A stretch of 59,304 bases of DNA from contig JAKOTU010000006.1 in NCBI GenBank assembly GCA_029776155.1, positions 35,102 through 94,405 of the forward strand. The letters run 5' to 3'. Positions 17,286 to 26,093 of this stretch are shown one piece after another (position 1 is the first letter of the stretch; every line of letters starts with the position of its first letter). Origin of the DNA: Bacillota bacterium (GTDB lineage: Bacteria > Bacillota > Limnochordia > Darwinibacteriales > Darwinibacteriaceae). The notes under the pieces were generated by a model, which saw nothing but the letters and a program-made list of their open reading frames with translations, ran no database searches and was not told the origin of the DNA. The translations under genes and the position numbers were made by a program.

Positions 17286-17639
17286 TTAGAAGGGGATGAA
17301 CTGTTTGGTTTCGTATCCGCAGGACGGATTGGAACACGACCAATGCAACCAGGGCCGTTCCAGCCGGTATTCCATCTCCCAACTGCACTGGGGACAGGCC
17401 TTGGTCTCTTCTTTGTCGTCCCCTGCCCCTCCAGTCACCAGATCCAGCTCACTTGGGGAAAGCTCCCCTCCTGGTGGATGGATGAACTCAAAGAGCTCCC
17501 CGGCTTCCAGGGGTGTCAGCTCTATGCCATTGGCGCGGGCCAGAGTCGAAAGCTCTTCGACGGTTGCGCACTGGACAGCCGCCAACAGCAGTTCTTCCCG
17601 GTCGCTGGGCAGGCGGCCAAGCAGACTGAGCAGTCTCAT
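17286..17639 (-). CDS. Nif11-leader-like small protein with C-terminal zinc ribbon
   Basis: This 117-residue protein has an N-terminal helical domain resembling Nif11/nitrile-hydratase-type RiPP leader peptides: CATVEELSTLARANGIELT, then a helix, then GELSPSELDLVTGG ending in the double glycine. The part after GG is not a classic short core but contains CPQC, WSCSNPSC and ends KQFIPF, so it should bind zinc. No lanthipeptide synthase, radical-SAM enzyme, YcaO or peptidase-transporter lies in this window, so RiPP maturation is unsupported. The ATG at 17639 follows AAAGGAGG. A paralogue follows 57 bases downstream on the same strand. Confidence 0.7.
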   Translation of the reverse strand: MRLLSLLGRLPSDREELLLAAVQCATVEELSTLARANGIELTPLEAGELFEFIHPPGGELSPSELDLVTGGAGDDKEETKACPQCSWEMEYRLERPWLHWSCSNPSCGYETKQFIPF

Positions 17640-17820
17640 CCCTCGCACCTCCTTTGGGCCGCCCCGGACCCAGTGTCCGGGCAGCACCAGAAAAGCCAAG
17701 ATTTGCTTCCCTCAACAGAGCAGTACTATACAGGGAAGAACGATCCTCCCTATGTGCAGTCACCAGGAGTAACCTCTTGAGTGACCTTTTTTAAGGCCGG
17801 CACCCATGGGTGCGGGCAAA

Positions 17821-17854
17821 GAAAAACCGCCGATGCTCAAGTGCATCGGCGGTT
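17821..17854 (-). terminator. Terminator of hppA
   Basis: The perfect 12-bp arms AACCGCCGATGC (17825-17836) and GCATCGGCGGTT (17843-17854) have a 6-base loop. On the minus strand the stem ends in TTTTT then C, 17 bases after the hppA stop. Confidence 0.9.
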
Positions 17855-17870
17855 GAGGACAGTCTAATTC

Positions 17871-20042
17871 TTAAAACAAGCTGGACAGCCAAGAAAACAG
17901 GTTGTACTTGGCAAAGATGGCCACCGCGATTAGGGAGATGGTGGACATGATCTTGATCAGAATGTCCAGGGAGGGACCCACCGTATCCTTGAGGGGATCG
18001 CCTACGGTATCGCCCACAACAGCCGCGGCATGTACTGGGCCGCCCTTGCCGTGCCCGTTCAACGCCCCAGTTTCAATGTACTTCTTGGCGTTATCCCAGG
18101 CACCGCCGGCATTGCCGGTGTACAGAGCCAGCATAATCGCGGACATGATGGCGCCGATGAGAATCCCGCCTACAAAGTTGGCTCCGAAGATGAACCCTCC
18201 TACCAGCGGGAAGGCCAAAGCGATGTACGAAGGCAGCTTCATCTCCTGCAGCGCGCCTTCAGAGGCAATGGATACGCAAGAACTGACATCGGGCTCCTCT
18301 GTACCGTCCAAAATGCCCGGCTTCTCCCGGAACTGGCGCCGCACTTCGTCCACCATCTTCTGGGCCGATTTGGAAACAGACTCAATGAGCATCCCAGAGA
18401 AGAGATAAGGCAGGGCTGTGCCCACAATCGCGCCCACCAGCGTTAGAGGGTTAATAATGTCCAGGATGGGATCCACCTCTGGAGGGGAGAAGGAGAAGAT
18501 ATAAGCCACCATCAGGGATGTAGCTGCCAGAGCCGCCGAACCGATGGCGAATCCCTTACCAATGGCCGCCGTGGTGTTGCCCACCGAGTCGAGCTTGTCC
18601 GTAATCGCCCGGACATCGTGATCCAGCTTAGCCATTTCAGCGATACCGCCGGCATTGTCGGAAATGGGGCCGTAGGTATCAACAGTCACTGTGGTGCTGA
18701 CGAAAGACAGCATGCCCACTGCAGCCATGGCAATGCCGTACATGCCCGCTGCCCCGTAGGCAGCGATCATCGTTGCGCCCAGAACCAGAACGGGAGCCAT
18801 GGTAGAGCGCATACCCACCGACATACCCTGGGTGATGGTGAGAGCCGGGCCTTCCACGCTGGCCGCGGCGATGCTCTTTGTTGGTCTGTAATCGTAACTG
18901 GTGTAGTACTCAGCGATTAGGCCGATGACCACCCCTGCCGCAATGCCCAAAACACCGGCAACCCAGGGGGAGATGGCGCCAAGGCTGAACTGGACGCCAG
19001 TGAGATCTTCAGCGCCGAACATGATCCAACCGGCAATACCCGTCAGCACAACGGTGAGGCCAGCTGATACCCACGTTGACATGTTCAGCTCACGGTGAGG
19101 ATCTTCAGATAATTCTTTTTTAAAGATGATATAAGCGATACCAACAATGCAGCCTAAAAGGCCGAGGCCAGCCAGGACCACGGGGTACATGAACATCTTC
19201 TCAAGAAGGCGAGGGGTAATGCCACCGTTTCTAGCCTCGCTGGACAGGAAAAGATGGAAGGCCAGGATCACACCGGAGGAGATGGCCCCCACAAAGCTCT
19301 CCAGCAGGTCGGATCCCAGTCCAGCCACGTCACCTACGTTGTCGCCAACGTTATCGGCGATGGTCGCGGGGTTGCGCGGGTCGTCTTCAGGGATACCCGC
19401 CTCCACCTTACCCACCAGGTCAGCTCCCATATCCGCTGCCTTGGTGTAGATTCCACCGCCCACCCGGAAGAACATAGCCACGATAGAGCAGCCCAGGGCA
19501 TACCCGGAGATGGTCATGGTAAAGGGCGAAAACTCAATGCCCAACCAGTTGCGCACCAGGTAGATGTTCTCCAAGGACAGCTGCTTGAGCCAGAGCCCAA
19601 AGACCACGTACACAATGACTAGGCCCAGCAGGGCAAAACCGCCCACACACAGGCCCATGACCGATCCGCCCCTAAAGGCAACTTTAAGAGTCTGGCCCAG
19701 CTTCTTCGTTGTCCTGGCAGTGTTGGAAACCCGGACATTAGCATATGTTGCGATGCGCATACCCACTAGGGCGGCCAGTGAACTCATGGTCGCACCAAGC
19801 ACAAAAGCTACCCCCACATACCACCCAACCGCCACACCCATCAGAACAGCAACTACTAGAGCAATCATGGCAATAATACGGAACTCATAGCTGAGGAAAG
19901 CGGCCGCCCCTTCACGGATACGGGCTGCAATGTCCTGCATTACCTTCGTGCCTTCCTCCAGCCTCTTCACCGAATAGAAGTTCAGGGCTGCGAAAGCTAT
20001 CGCTAGGACGCTAGCAAAGAACACTAATACCAGCCAATTCAT
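17871..20042 (-). CDS. hppA: Membrane-bound ion-translocating pyrophosphatase
   Basis: This pump hydrolyses pyrophosphate and moves H+ and/or Na+ out of the cytoplasm. The 723 residues form about 16 membrane helices with the pyrophosphate-binding acidic loops GADLVGKVEAGIPEDDPRN and DNVGDNVGD, and a matching C-terminal set (DTVGDPLKDTVGPS). In the GNTTAAIGKG segment, the position that is Lys in K+-independent enzymes is Ala, and Gly stands three residues on. This is the K+-dependent type. H+ versus Na+ specificity is not settled by reading. A promoter (20133-20162), an AGGAGG site and a strong terminator frame it as a single-gene unit. Confidence 0.95.
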   Translation of the reverse strand: MNWLVLVFFASVLAIAFAALNFYSVKRLEEGTKVMQDIAARIREGAAAFLSYEFRIIAMIALVVAVLMGVAVGWYVGVAFVLGATMSSLAALVGMRIATYANVRVSNTARTTKKLGQTLKVAFRGGSVMGLCVGGFALLGLVIVYVVFGLWLKQLSLENIYLVRNWLGIEFSPFTMTISGYALGCSIVAMFFRVGGGIYTKAADMGADLVGKVEAGIPEDDPRNPATIADNVGDNVGDVAGLGSDLLESFVGAISSGVILAFHLFLSSEARNGGITPRLLEKMFMYPVVLAGLGLLGCIVGIAYIIFKKELSEDPHRELNMSTWVSAGLTVVLTGIAGWIMFGAEDLTGVQFSLGAISPWVAGVLGIAAGVVIGLIAEYYTSYDYRPTKSIAAASVEGPALTITQGMSVGMRSTMAPVLVLGATMIAAYGAAGMYGIAMAAVGMLSFVSTTVTVDTYGPISDNAGGIAEMAKLDHDVRAITDKLDSVGNTTAAIGKGFAIGSAALAATSLMVAYIFSFSPPEVDPILDIINPLTLVGAIVGTALPYLFSGMLIESVSKSAQKMVDEVRRQFREKPGILDGTEEPDVSSCVSIASEGALQEMKLPSYIALAFPLVGGFIFGANFVGGILIGAIMSAIMLALYTGNAGGAWDNAKKYIETGALNGHGKGGPVHAAAVVGDTVGDPLKDTVGPSLDILIKIMSTISLIAVAIFAKYNLFSWLSSLF

Positions 20043-20132
20043 GTCAATACACTTCCTCCTTAAAGTATTACAGACTTTTTCCAGCTAGTGGCGGTGATGA
20101 TCTTGTGGGTGTGCGCCATCGCATAAACGCTC

Positions 20133-20162
20133 ACTATATATATTAACACCCCCTCTCAGCAA
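20133..20162 (-). promoter_or_regulatory. Probable promoter of hppA
   Basis: The -35 TTGCTG (20157-20162) and -10 TATAGT (20133-20138) are 18 bases apart on the minus strand, in an AT-rich patch. The leader before hppA would be about 80 bases, with no riboswitch I recognise. Confidence 0.55.
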
Positions 20163-20263
20163 GTTAAAGTTGAAAACAAACAAGTACCACCTGAAAAGGA
20201 AGAATTTATCAACTCCCAACTTAGAAATAACTAAAGGTTTACTTCAGAGGCGCCCCTTGGGCA

Positions 20264-20300
20264 TAAAAAAAGAGTCAGCGCCTGCGTGCGCTGGCTCTTT
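20264..20300 (-). terminator. Terminator of the small membrane protein gene
   Basis: AAAGAGTCAGCGC (from 20268) and GCGCTGGCTCTTT (20288-20300) pair with one G-T wobble. On the minus strand seven T follow the stem. Confidence 0.88.
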
Positions 20301-20327
20301 TACCTCTTTCAAGTGCCTTGCCCGAAG

Positions 20328-20891
20328 TTACTCGTTCTCCGTACGTCTATCAGGGGATCTCCCTGTCTTCAAGAAAAACCAGGCGGCAAAGGTCCACCAT
20401 GCCAGAAAGGTTAGATAGGCGGGTATTGGATAGAACCAATCTTTGAAATCGAACAGCCGGGCATTACGGACTATGTACCCGTAGGCCAGACTACAAGCGG
20501 CCCAAAACAAGACATAGGGATAGAGAAAGCCCCGCCGCCCGGGCAGGAAGTACAAAAAGAGCATGACCGTCAGGGTCCAGGCCACCGGCGAGAGGGCATG
20601 GTGGCCCAAGACATAAAAGAGTCCTTGGTTTTGGAACCACATAACCTTTAGCAAATTCTGGTACAAAGTCACCGCCAAAACATCCCCCAGTCCACCCACG
20701 AGCAGCCCGTAGATCAGGTACCTTCTGTACTGGTCCCGCGGGATGAAAATCAAGGTGAACACAAGGGTCATGATCACAAAGACAGGGTAGAACAAATCCG
20801 TCACGGTGAGGTTTGCCAACTCCCCCAGCCCCTTCCCCGTAGCTTGGCTGTCTACTATAATTCCCCAGCGAAGGTGGAGAAATACGCCCAA
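20328..20891 (-). CDS. Small polytopic membrane protein of unknown function
   Basis: The product has about five membrane-spanning segments (for example DLFYPVFVIMTLVFTLIF, YLIYGLLVGGLGDVLAV and YVLFWAACSLAYGYIV) and ends in a charged tail SPDRRTENE. It resembles the small CBO0543-type membrane proteins of Bacillota in layout, but I cannot assign a role. The start is uncertain: the TTG at 20891 lacks a good ribosome site, while a TTG or GTG some 25-35 codons downstream would start just before the first membrane helix and has GGGGAAGGGG upstream. A strong terminator follows. Confidence 0.62.
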   Translation of the reverse strand: MGVFLHLRWGIIVDSQATGKGLGELANLTVTDLFYPVFVIMTLVFTLIFIPRDQYRRYLIYGLLVGGLGDVLAVTLYQNLLKVMWFQNQGLFYVLGHHALSPVAWTLTVMLFLYFLPGRRGFLYPYVLFWAACSLAYGYIVRNARLFDFKDWFYPIPAYLTFLAWWTFAAWFFLKTGRSPDRRTENE

Positions 20892-20998
20892 GAAATCCGG
20901 GCGGGCAGGTCGGCCCGCGCTGAAAACGAGAAGGGCAGCAGGGAACTGCCCAATTATCCTGAATACACAGATTATACCTACTCATAAGGAGGATAAGC

Positions 20999-21856
20999 AT
21001 GCACTTTCACGACGCGCCCGCCACTTTCGTGCGCAGCCTCCAGCTCAAGACAGCTGACCTCGAACAGGCCCTGCAGTTCTACTGTGAGGTAGTGGGCTTC
21101 CGAATCCTCGAATGGGACGCTAACTCGGCTGCCCTCACCGCCGATGGGCAGAGCGTTCTTTTATCACTGGTGCAGCCGGCCCAGGTTCTTCCCCGGCAGC
21201 TCAAAACCACGGGTCTCTACCACTTCGCCCTGCTGCTGCCTGAGCGGTCCCAGCTTGCTTTGTTCATCCGCCACCTCGCCCGGCGGGGCGTCCGCTTCGG
21301 CGCTTCCCATCACCTAGTCAGCGAGGCCATCTACTTCTATGATCCCGAAGATAACGGCATCGAGGTCTATGTGGACACGGACCCCGCCACCTGGAACTGG
21401 CGGGAAAGCGGCGTGAGCATAGATACGGTGCCCTTGGATTTTGACGATCTGTTGGCCGCCGCAGCCGCCGTAGGGCAGGGCTGGACGGGGCTCCCCCCAT
21501 CCACCATCATCGGCCACATCCACCTGCACGTTTCTGATCTCCGCCAGGCAGAGGTTTTCTACACCCGGGGGCTCGGCTTTGAAGTGGTGTCCCGATACAG
21601 GGACAGCGCCCTTTTCCTGTCCACAGGCCAGTACCACCACCACATTGCTTTAAACACCTGGAATGGCGTGAATGCGCCGCGCCCTGCCCAAAACAGCGCC
21701 GGGCTTGATTACTTCACGTTGGTGTTCCCGGACCAACACCAGCTGGATACAGCAGTGCAGCGCCTCCAGGAACTGTCCGCCTCCCCCCAACGGATGGGCA
21801 GCAGTCTTCTGGTGGAAGATCCTGCTGGAAACGCCATCCTGCTTACCGCAAAGTAG
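20999..21856 (+). CDS. Catechol-2,3-dioxygenase-like VOC protein (CatE type)
   Basis: The 285 residues hold two paired VOC modules, the layout of extradiol dioxygenases and CatE-like proteins. Candidate metal ligands are the His of LYHFALLLPE, the His of IGHIHLHVSDL and the Glu of NGIEVYVDTD; QYHHHIALNTW follows in the second module. An aromatic-ring-cleaving role is the family default but is unproven, and no other aromatic-degradation gene is nearby. The ATG at 20999 has a textbook AAGGAGG. It is transcribed towards the RpiR/ABC cluster but separated from it by 212 bases. Confidence 0.8.
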   Translation: MHFHDAPATFVRSLQLKTADLEQALQFYCEVVGFRILEWDANSAALTADGQSVLLSLVQPAQVLPRQLKTTGLYHFALLLPERSQLALFIRHLARRGVRFGASHHLVSEAIYFYDPEDNGIEVYVDTDPATWNWRESGVSIDTVPLDFDDLLAAAAAVGQGWTGLPPSTIIGHIHLHVSDLRQAEVFYTRGLGFEVVSRYRDSALFLSTGQYHHHIALNTWNGVNAPRPAQNSAGLDYFTLVFPDQHQLDTAVQRLQELSASPQRMGSSLLVEDPAGNAILLTAK

Positions 21857-21942
21857 ATATCAGCGCTTTAGGCTTTGCCTGAATTCTCGATTTAACTGAC
21901 CTGTTAGGAAGCCCCCGCCCGTAAGTTTTGGCGCGGTCCATT

Positions 21943-22010
21943 GAAATTTTTCTTCGCGTTCCTCGACGGAACGTTTCTTTTTTTCTCTGATCGGAAGGAA
22001 ATTTTGTTTC
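21943..22010. promoter_or_regulatory. Two GAAATTTT-type inverted repeats upstream of rpiR, possible operators
   Basis: GAAATTTTTCTTC (21943-21955) and GAAATTTTGTTTC (21998-22010) share the same 8-base left half and a GAAA-N5-TTTC symmetry, perfect in the second copy. RpiR-family regulators often bind such GAAA/TTTC sites near their own operons. Confidence 0.5.
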
Positions 22011-22068
22011 GAGATGGTAATAACCCAATAGACTCACCTGTGCAAAAAACGAGATCGGGGATGAGCCC

Positions 22069-22875
22069 ATGAACGACGTCCTGCTGCGCATTAGAAGCAT
22101 ACTGCCTGAACTCACGTCCCGGGAAGTGCTGGTAGCCCAGTATATCCTAGAGGATCCCAGCCACATCGTGAACCTGACCATCAGTGAGCTTGCCGCCTTG
22201 ACGGATGTCAGCCAAGCCACCATCGTCCGGTTCTGCAAGAGGATCGGTACAGACGGCTTTTCCCATTTGAAGCTGCTCATCGCCCAGACTTACGCCAAGC
22301 CTTCCCGCAACGTGTACGACTACCTAAAGGCCGAGAACGCTCCAGAGCTCACGGAAGCGCTGCTCAACCGGATCCTTTCGTCCTTGAAGGACACCACCGC
22401 CCTGCTGAATGGGCACCTCATCAGCAAGGTGGCAGAGGCCATTGCCCGCGCCAACCAGGTGATCATCAGCGGTATCGGCGGCTCCGGAGCGTGCGGTGAA
22501 ATCGCCCGGCAGCGCCTGCTCCGCCTGGGGATCAGCGCCCAGGTATGCACAGAAAGCTCGATTATGCCCCTTGTGGCCCAGACGGTGAAGGCAGGAGATG
22601 TGTGCATTGGTCTGTCTCATCGGGGCAACACCCAATCCGTGGTTGAGTTTCTGGAGATCTGTTCTCGCCTGAACGGGCTGGCGGTAGCCATCACAACTAA
22701 CGTCCGTTCACCTGTGGGCAGAGCGGCTAACATAGCTCTGCAGTATGTTTCCTCCGACACTCCCGTGGGCCCTGAGGCATCTGATGCCCGGGTCGCGCAA
22801 ATCTACGTTTTGGACGTGATCAACTCCACGGTAGCTAGAATCCTGGACGAACAAAGGGGAAGGGAGGGAAGTTGA
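22069..22875 (+). CDS. MurR/RpiR-family transcriptional regulator
   Basis: This regulator probably controls the downstream sugar-type importer in response to a phosphosugar. It has an N-terminal helix-turn-helix (ELAALTDVSQATIVRFCKRIG at residues 39-59) and a C-terminal SIS domain (QVIISGIGGSGACGEIARQ through CIGLSHRGNTQSVVE). The 268-residue length is normal. The ABC binding-protein gene follows 58 bases later with its own AGGAGG, so the regulator and transporter are probably one unit. Twin GAAA/TTTC repeats upstream may be its operators. Confidence 0.92.
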   Translation: MNDVLLRIRSILPELTSREVLVAQYILEDPSHIVNLTISELAALTDVSQATIVRFCKRIGTDGFSHLKLLIAQTYAKPSRNVYDYLKAENAPELTEALLNRILSSLKDTTALLNGHLISKVAEAIARANQVIISGIGGSGACGEIARQRLLRLGISAQVCTESSIMPLVAQTVKAGDVCIGLSHRGNTQSVVEFLEICSRLNGLAVAITTNVRSPVGRAANIALQYVSSDTPVGPEASDARVAQIYVLDVINSTVARILDEQRGREGS

Positions 22876-22933
22876 AAGGCCGTTTCCTGTCGCGTTCCAC
22901 TAACAAGACTAAATACAAGGAGGAACAACTGTG

Positions 22934-24175
22934 ATGAGAAAGATACTCTTGAGTTTGCTTGCTGTGTTCTTACTCGTGGGAGTATGTGCCGCTGAAGAAC
23001 CGCTCGTTGTGGTGACAATCGATAGCCATGTCCCCGTCTATGAGTATGCAGCGAAAGTGTTCGAGGAACGTTATGGCATCCCGGTGCAGCTTGTGAGCCA
23101 AGCCTATGACAAAACACACGAAGTGATTGTCACTGCGGCTGTTGGGCGCAGCTCGGGCTTTGATGTGGTTGCCATCGACACCATCTACGTAAGCAACTAC
23201 GCCCTAGCAGGGATTGTGGAGCCCTTAACCAACTTCGCCCCGCCCGAGTTCTTCGCTCAGCACACCCCTTCTTCGCTGGATATGCTCTCCTACGATGGGG
23301 TGCCCTACGCGCTGGGCGGCGGTTACAACTACAAGTACTTCTACTACAACGAAAAGCTCTTAGAGCGCGCCGGCTTCCAAGCTCCCCCAGCCACCTGGGA
23401 TGAGCTGGTGGAGATGTCCAAGGTTATGCAGGAAAAGGGTATCGTAAAGTACGGCATCGCCTGGGGGTGGGCTCAGGCCGAAGGGCTAATCTGCGACTAC
23501 ACCATCATCCTCAACTCCTTTGGCGGAGAGTTTTTCGATAATGATGGGAAAATCGTTCTGGATACACCTGAAGCCAGGGCAGCCCTGCAGTTTATGTACG
23601 ACAGCATCTACACCCACGGCATAGCCGATCCCGCTTCCACCTCACTCACCGACCGGGAAGTGATGAGCCTATTCCTCAACGAAGACATCGCCTTTGTGAT
23701 CAACTGGGACTTCGGCTGGACCTGGTCGCAAGATCCCGCCCAGTCCAGGGTAATCGATGCCACCAGAGTGGGCCTGATCCCCGGTACAGATAAGAAAGCC
23801 AGTTCCACCACGGGCGGAGGCAGCGGCCCTGCCATTCTCACCACATCCACCAAGAAGGATCTGGCTTGGAAGTTCATCGAAACCTTCAACCTGCCCGAAG
23901 TGCAGCTGGCCTACCTGACGGAACTGAAAAGCCTGCGGATCACCCTAAATGAACTGATGAGCCACGAAGCTCTGCAGGAGGAACCGTATCCCAGCATGTT
24001 TGAACAGCAAGCCTATGCCTATCCCAGGGCCAAACTGGCCTGGTATCCCCAGTTCTCCAGCATGCTGCAGAGCGAAATCCACCAGGCTCTGACAAATGGC
24101 AAATCCCTTGACCAAGCGCTCCGGGATGCACAGGCGCAAGTAGAAAGGCTCATGCGGCAATTCGGAGATCTCTAG
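22934..24175 (+). CDS. Sugar-type ABC transporter substrate-binding protein (family 1)
   Basis: This extracellular solute-binding protein delivers its ligand to the two permeases that follow. It has a signal peptide (MRKILLSLLAVFLLVGVCA) and a family 1 fold of about 410 residues with VTIDSHVPVYEYAAKVFEE and the sugar-binder-like WDELVEMSKVMQEKG. The Cys in GVCA could be a lipobox residue, though the spacing is atypical. ATG at 22934 is used; a GTG directly before it is equally placed for the AGGAGG. No ATPase gene is in this cluster, so a shared MsmX-type ATPase must energise it. The substrate is unknown. Confidence 0.9.
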   Translation: MRKILLSLLAVFLLVGVCAAEEPLVVVTIDSHVPVYEYAAKVFEERYGIPVQLVSQAYDKTHEVIVTAAVGRSSGFDVVAIDTIYVSNYALAGIVEPLTNFAPPEFFAQHTPSSLDMLSYDGVPYALGGGYNYKYFYYNEKLLERAGFQAPPATWDELVEMSKVMQEKGIVKYGIAWGWAQAEGLICDYTIILNSFGGEFFDNDGKIVLDTPEARAALQFMYDSIYTHGIADPASTSLTDREVMSLFLNEDIAFVINWDFGWTWSQDPAQSRVIDATRVGLIPGTDKKASSTTGGGSGPAILTTSTKKDLAWKFIETFNLPEVQLAYLTELKSLRITLNELMSHEALQEEPYPSMFEQQAYAYPRAKLAWYPQFSSMLQSEIHQALTNGKSLDQALRDAQAQVERLMRQFGDL

Positions 24176-24185
24176 TCATCTAGAT

Positions 24186-24208
24186 GGCGGGGCGGCCTAT
24201 GCCCCGCC
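24186..24208 (+). other. Intercistronic hairpin after the binding-protein gene
   Basis: GGCGGGGC (24186-24193) pairs with GCCCCGCC (24201-24208) just past the stop codon, without a T run. Such hairpins often protect the binding-protein part of the message so that more binder than permease is made. Confidence 0.6.
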
Positions 24209-24234
24209 TATCTCAACATGGGGAGGTATCCAAC

Positions 24235-25125
24235 GTGGTTCAACCCAGAGTCAAAGTAAAGTGGAAGAAGTTTTCGTTCCCATATCTCCTGCTGTTGCCC
24301 AGCCTGATCATTATTTTTGGAGTCAATATTTACCCCATCCTCCATTCGCTGTATATCAGTTTCTTCCGCTACCACCTCTTGTTTCCCCGAGTAGTGTTCA
24401 ACGGGCTTGAGAATTACCGGATGGTGCTCAAAGATCCAGTCTTCCAGGCCAGCCTTCTGCGCACCCTTTACTTCGTTGTCGTTTCCATCTCCCTGGAAAT
24501 GCTCTCGGGACTGATTGTTGCCCTCATGCTTAATGAAAACTTCAAAGGACGAGGACTAATCCGCGCCCTGATCATCATCCCCTGGGCCATACCCACCATT
24601 GTCAACGGCGTGCTGTGGCGCTGGATTTACCAGCCTAACTTCGGCGCGCTGAACGGGCTGTTGTATCAGCTGGGCATCATAGATTCCTACAAGAATTGGC
24701 TGGCCAAGCCGTTTTTGGCCATGAACATGACCATCCTGGCCGACGCTTGGCACATGACGCCCTTTTACGTGCTGCTTATTTTAGCCGGCCTGCAGGGCAT
24801 CCCTGGGTCTTTATACGAGGCGGCCCGGGTGGATGGAGCTTCCTGGTTCCGGCAGCTTTGGCATATTACCCTGCCCCTCCTCAAGCCCACCTTTTTGGTC
24901 ATCCTGGTGGTCAGGACCATCGAGACCTTCCGGGTGTTCGACATCATCTACGCCCTCACCGGCGGCGGGCCCGGGGATGGGACGAAAGTGATCGGCTACT
25001 ACGCCTACGAACAGACTTTCCGGTTCATGGACTTTGGAACTGGAGCGGCCGTATCGATCATCATCACCCTCAGCGTACTGTTTCTAGCCGTGGCGTATAT
25101 CCGCCTTTTGAGCACTTCTGACTGA
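24235..25125 (+). CDS. Sugar-type ABC transporter permease (MalF-like)
   Basis: This is an inner-membrane permease with six predicted helices. It carries the EAA loop GLQGIPGSLYEAARVDGAS, which docks the ATPase. Start is set at the GTG (24235), 8 bases after GGGGAGG; an ATG frame from 24184 would overlap the intercistronic hairpin. With 296 residues it is normal for the family. The partner permease starts 21 bases downstream. Confidence 0.93.
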   Translation: MVQPRVKVKWKKFSFPYLLLLPSLIIIFGVNIYPILHSLYISFFRYHLLFPRVVFNGLENYRMVLKDPVFQASLLRTLYFVVVSISLEMLSGLIVALMLNENFKGRGLIRALIIIPWAIPTIVNGVLWRWIYQPNFGALNGLLYQLGIIDSYKNWLAKPFLAMNMTILADAWHMTPFYVLLILAGLQGIPGSLYEAARVDGASWFRQLWHITLPLLKPTFLVILVVRTIETFRVFDIIYALTGGGPGDGTKVIGYYAYEQTFRFMDFGTGAAVSIIITLSVLFLAVAYIRLLSTSD

Positions 25126-25145
25126 CAAGGAGGGAGTACAACTCT

Positions 25146-26033
25146 ATGCGGATTAACACTCTGAAAAGGATCGGCTTTTATCTCCTGCTGGCCCTGATTG
25201 TCTTTGTCTCCATTGCACCCTTTTACTGGCAGTTCGTATCCAGTATCTCATTGGATAGGGACCTGCTGCAGAGACCTCCTCAGTGGATACCAAAACAGCC
25301 GGTTTTCTTCCGCTATGCAGCACTCCTGGGTCTGACCGAGGATGCCACGGCCAGCAGGCTGGACATCGCCCTGGCCAATGCAGCGCGCAACTTCCGTTCA
25401 GGTACCTTCAACAGCCTGGTTGTTGCTTCAACCACCACCCTGATCAGCCTAGTTCTGGGCACCTTGGGCGCCTATGCCGTGACGCGCCTTAAGTTCCCTG
25501 GACGCAAAGCCATTTTCCTTTTGGTGGTGAGCGTGCGCATGATTCCCCCCATCTCCATTATCATCCCTTTGTACATTTTCATTGGAGCTTTAGGGCTCAT
25601 GAACACGAAAGCCGCGCTCATCCTGACCTATACATCTTTCATGCTCCCCTTGGTGATCTGGATTATGTCCGCGTTCTTCCAGACTGTACCCTGGGACATT
25701 GAAGAAGCGGCCTTGATCGATGGTTGTACGCCCTTGAGCGCACTGGTACGGGTCATCCTGCCCTTGGCGGCCCCCGGTTTAGCTGCCGCGGCCATTGTTG
25801 CTTTTCTGTACGCGTGGAACGAGTTCTTCTTTGCCCTGATCTTTACCAACACCATGCAGTCTAAGACGATCACGAAGGTGATCTCCGAGTTCAGCACTGA
25901 AATGGGCGCGGGACTAGACTACGGCCTGGTCACAACCGGCGGTGTCTTGACCTGCTTGCCCCCCATAGCCATAGCCCTCTTCAGCCAACGGTTCCTGATC
26001 CAAGGCTTGACTGGAGGGTCGGTGAAGAGCTAA
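25146..26033 (+). CDS. Sugar-type ABC transporter permease (MalG-like)
   Basis: This second permease of the importer is 295 residues long with six membrane helices and the EAA-type loop TVPWDIEEAALIDGCTPLSA. It has the MalG-type C-terminal section after the loop. SD AAGGAGGG precedes the ATG. A metallophosphoesterase gene follows after 60 bases on the same strand, and the whole set ends at the hairpin at 26899. Confidence 0.93.
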   Translation: MRINTLKRIGFYLLLALIVFVSIAPFYWQFVSSISLDRDLLQRPPQWIPKQPVFFRYAALLGLTEDATASRLDIALANAARNFRSGTFNSLVVASTTTLISLVLGTLGAYAVTRLKFPGRKAIFLLVVSVRMIPPISIIIPLYIFIGALGLMNTKAALILTYTSFMLPLVIWIMSAFFQTVPWDIEEAALIDGCTPLSALVRVILPLAAPGLAAAAIVAFLYAWNEFFFALIFTNTMQSKTITKVISEFSTEMGAGLDYGLVTTGGVLTCLPPIAIALFSQRFLIQGLTGGSVKS

Positions 26034-26093
26034 CATGCAGACATGGCTTTGGGAGCACCTGGGGCCGCACTTTGGATGAAGGAGGCATACTCC

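Noticed and set aside
17663..17681. CCCGGAC/GTCCGGG hairpin before the first Nif11-like gene as a terminator or riboswitch.
   Set aside because: There is no T run after it and no recognisable aptamer around it; it may only be leader structure.
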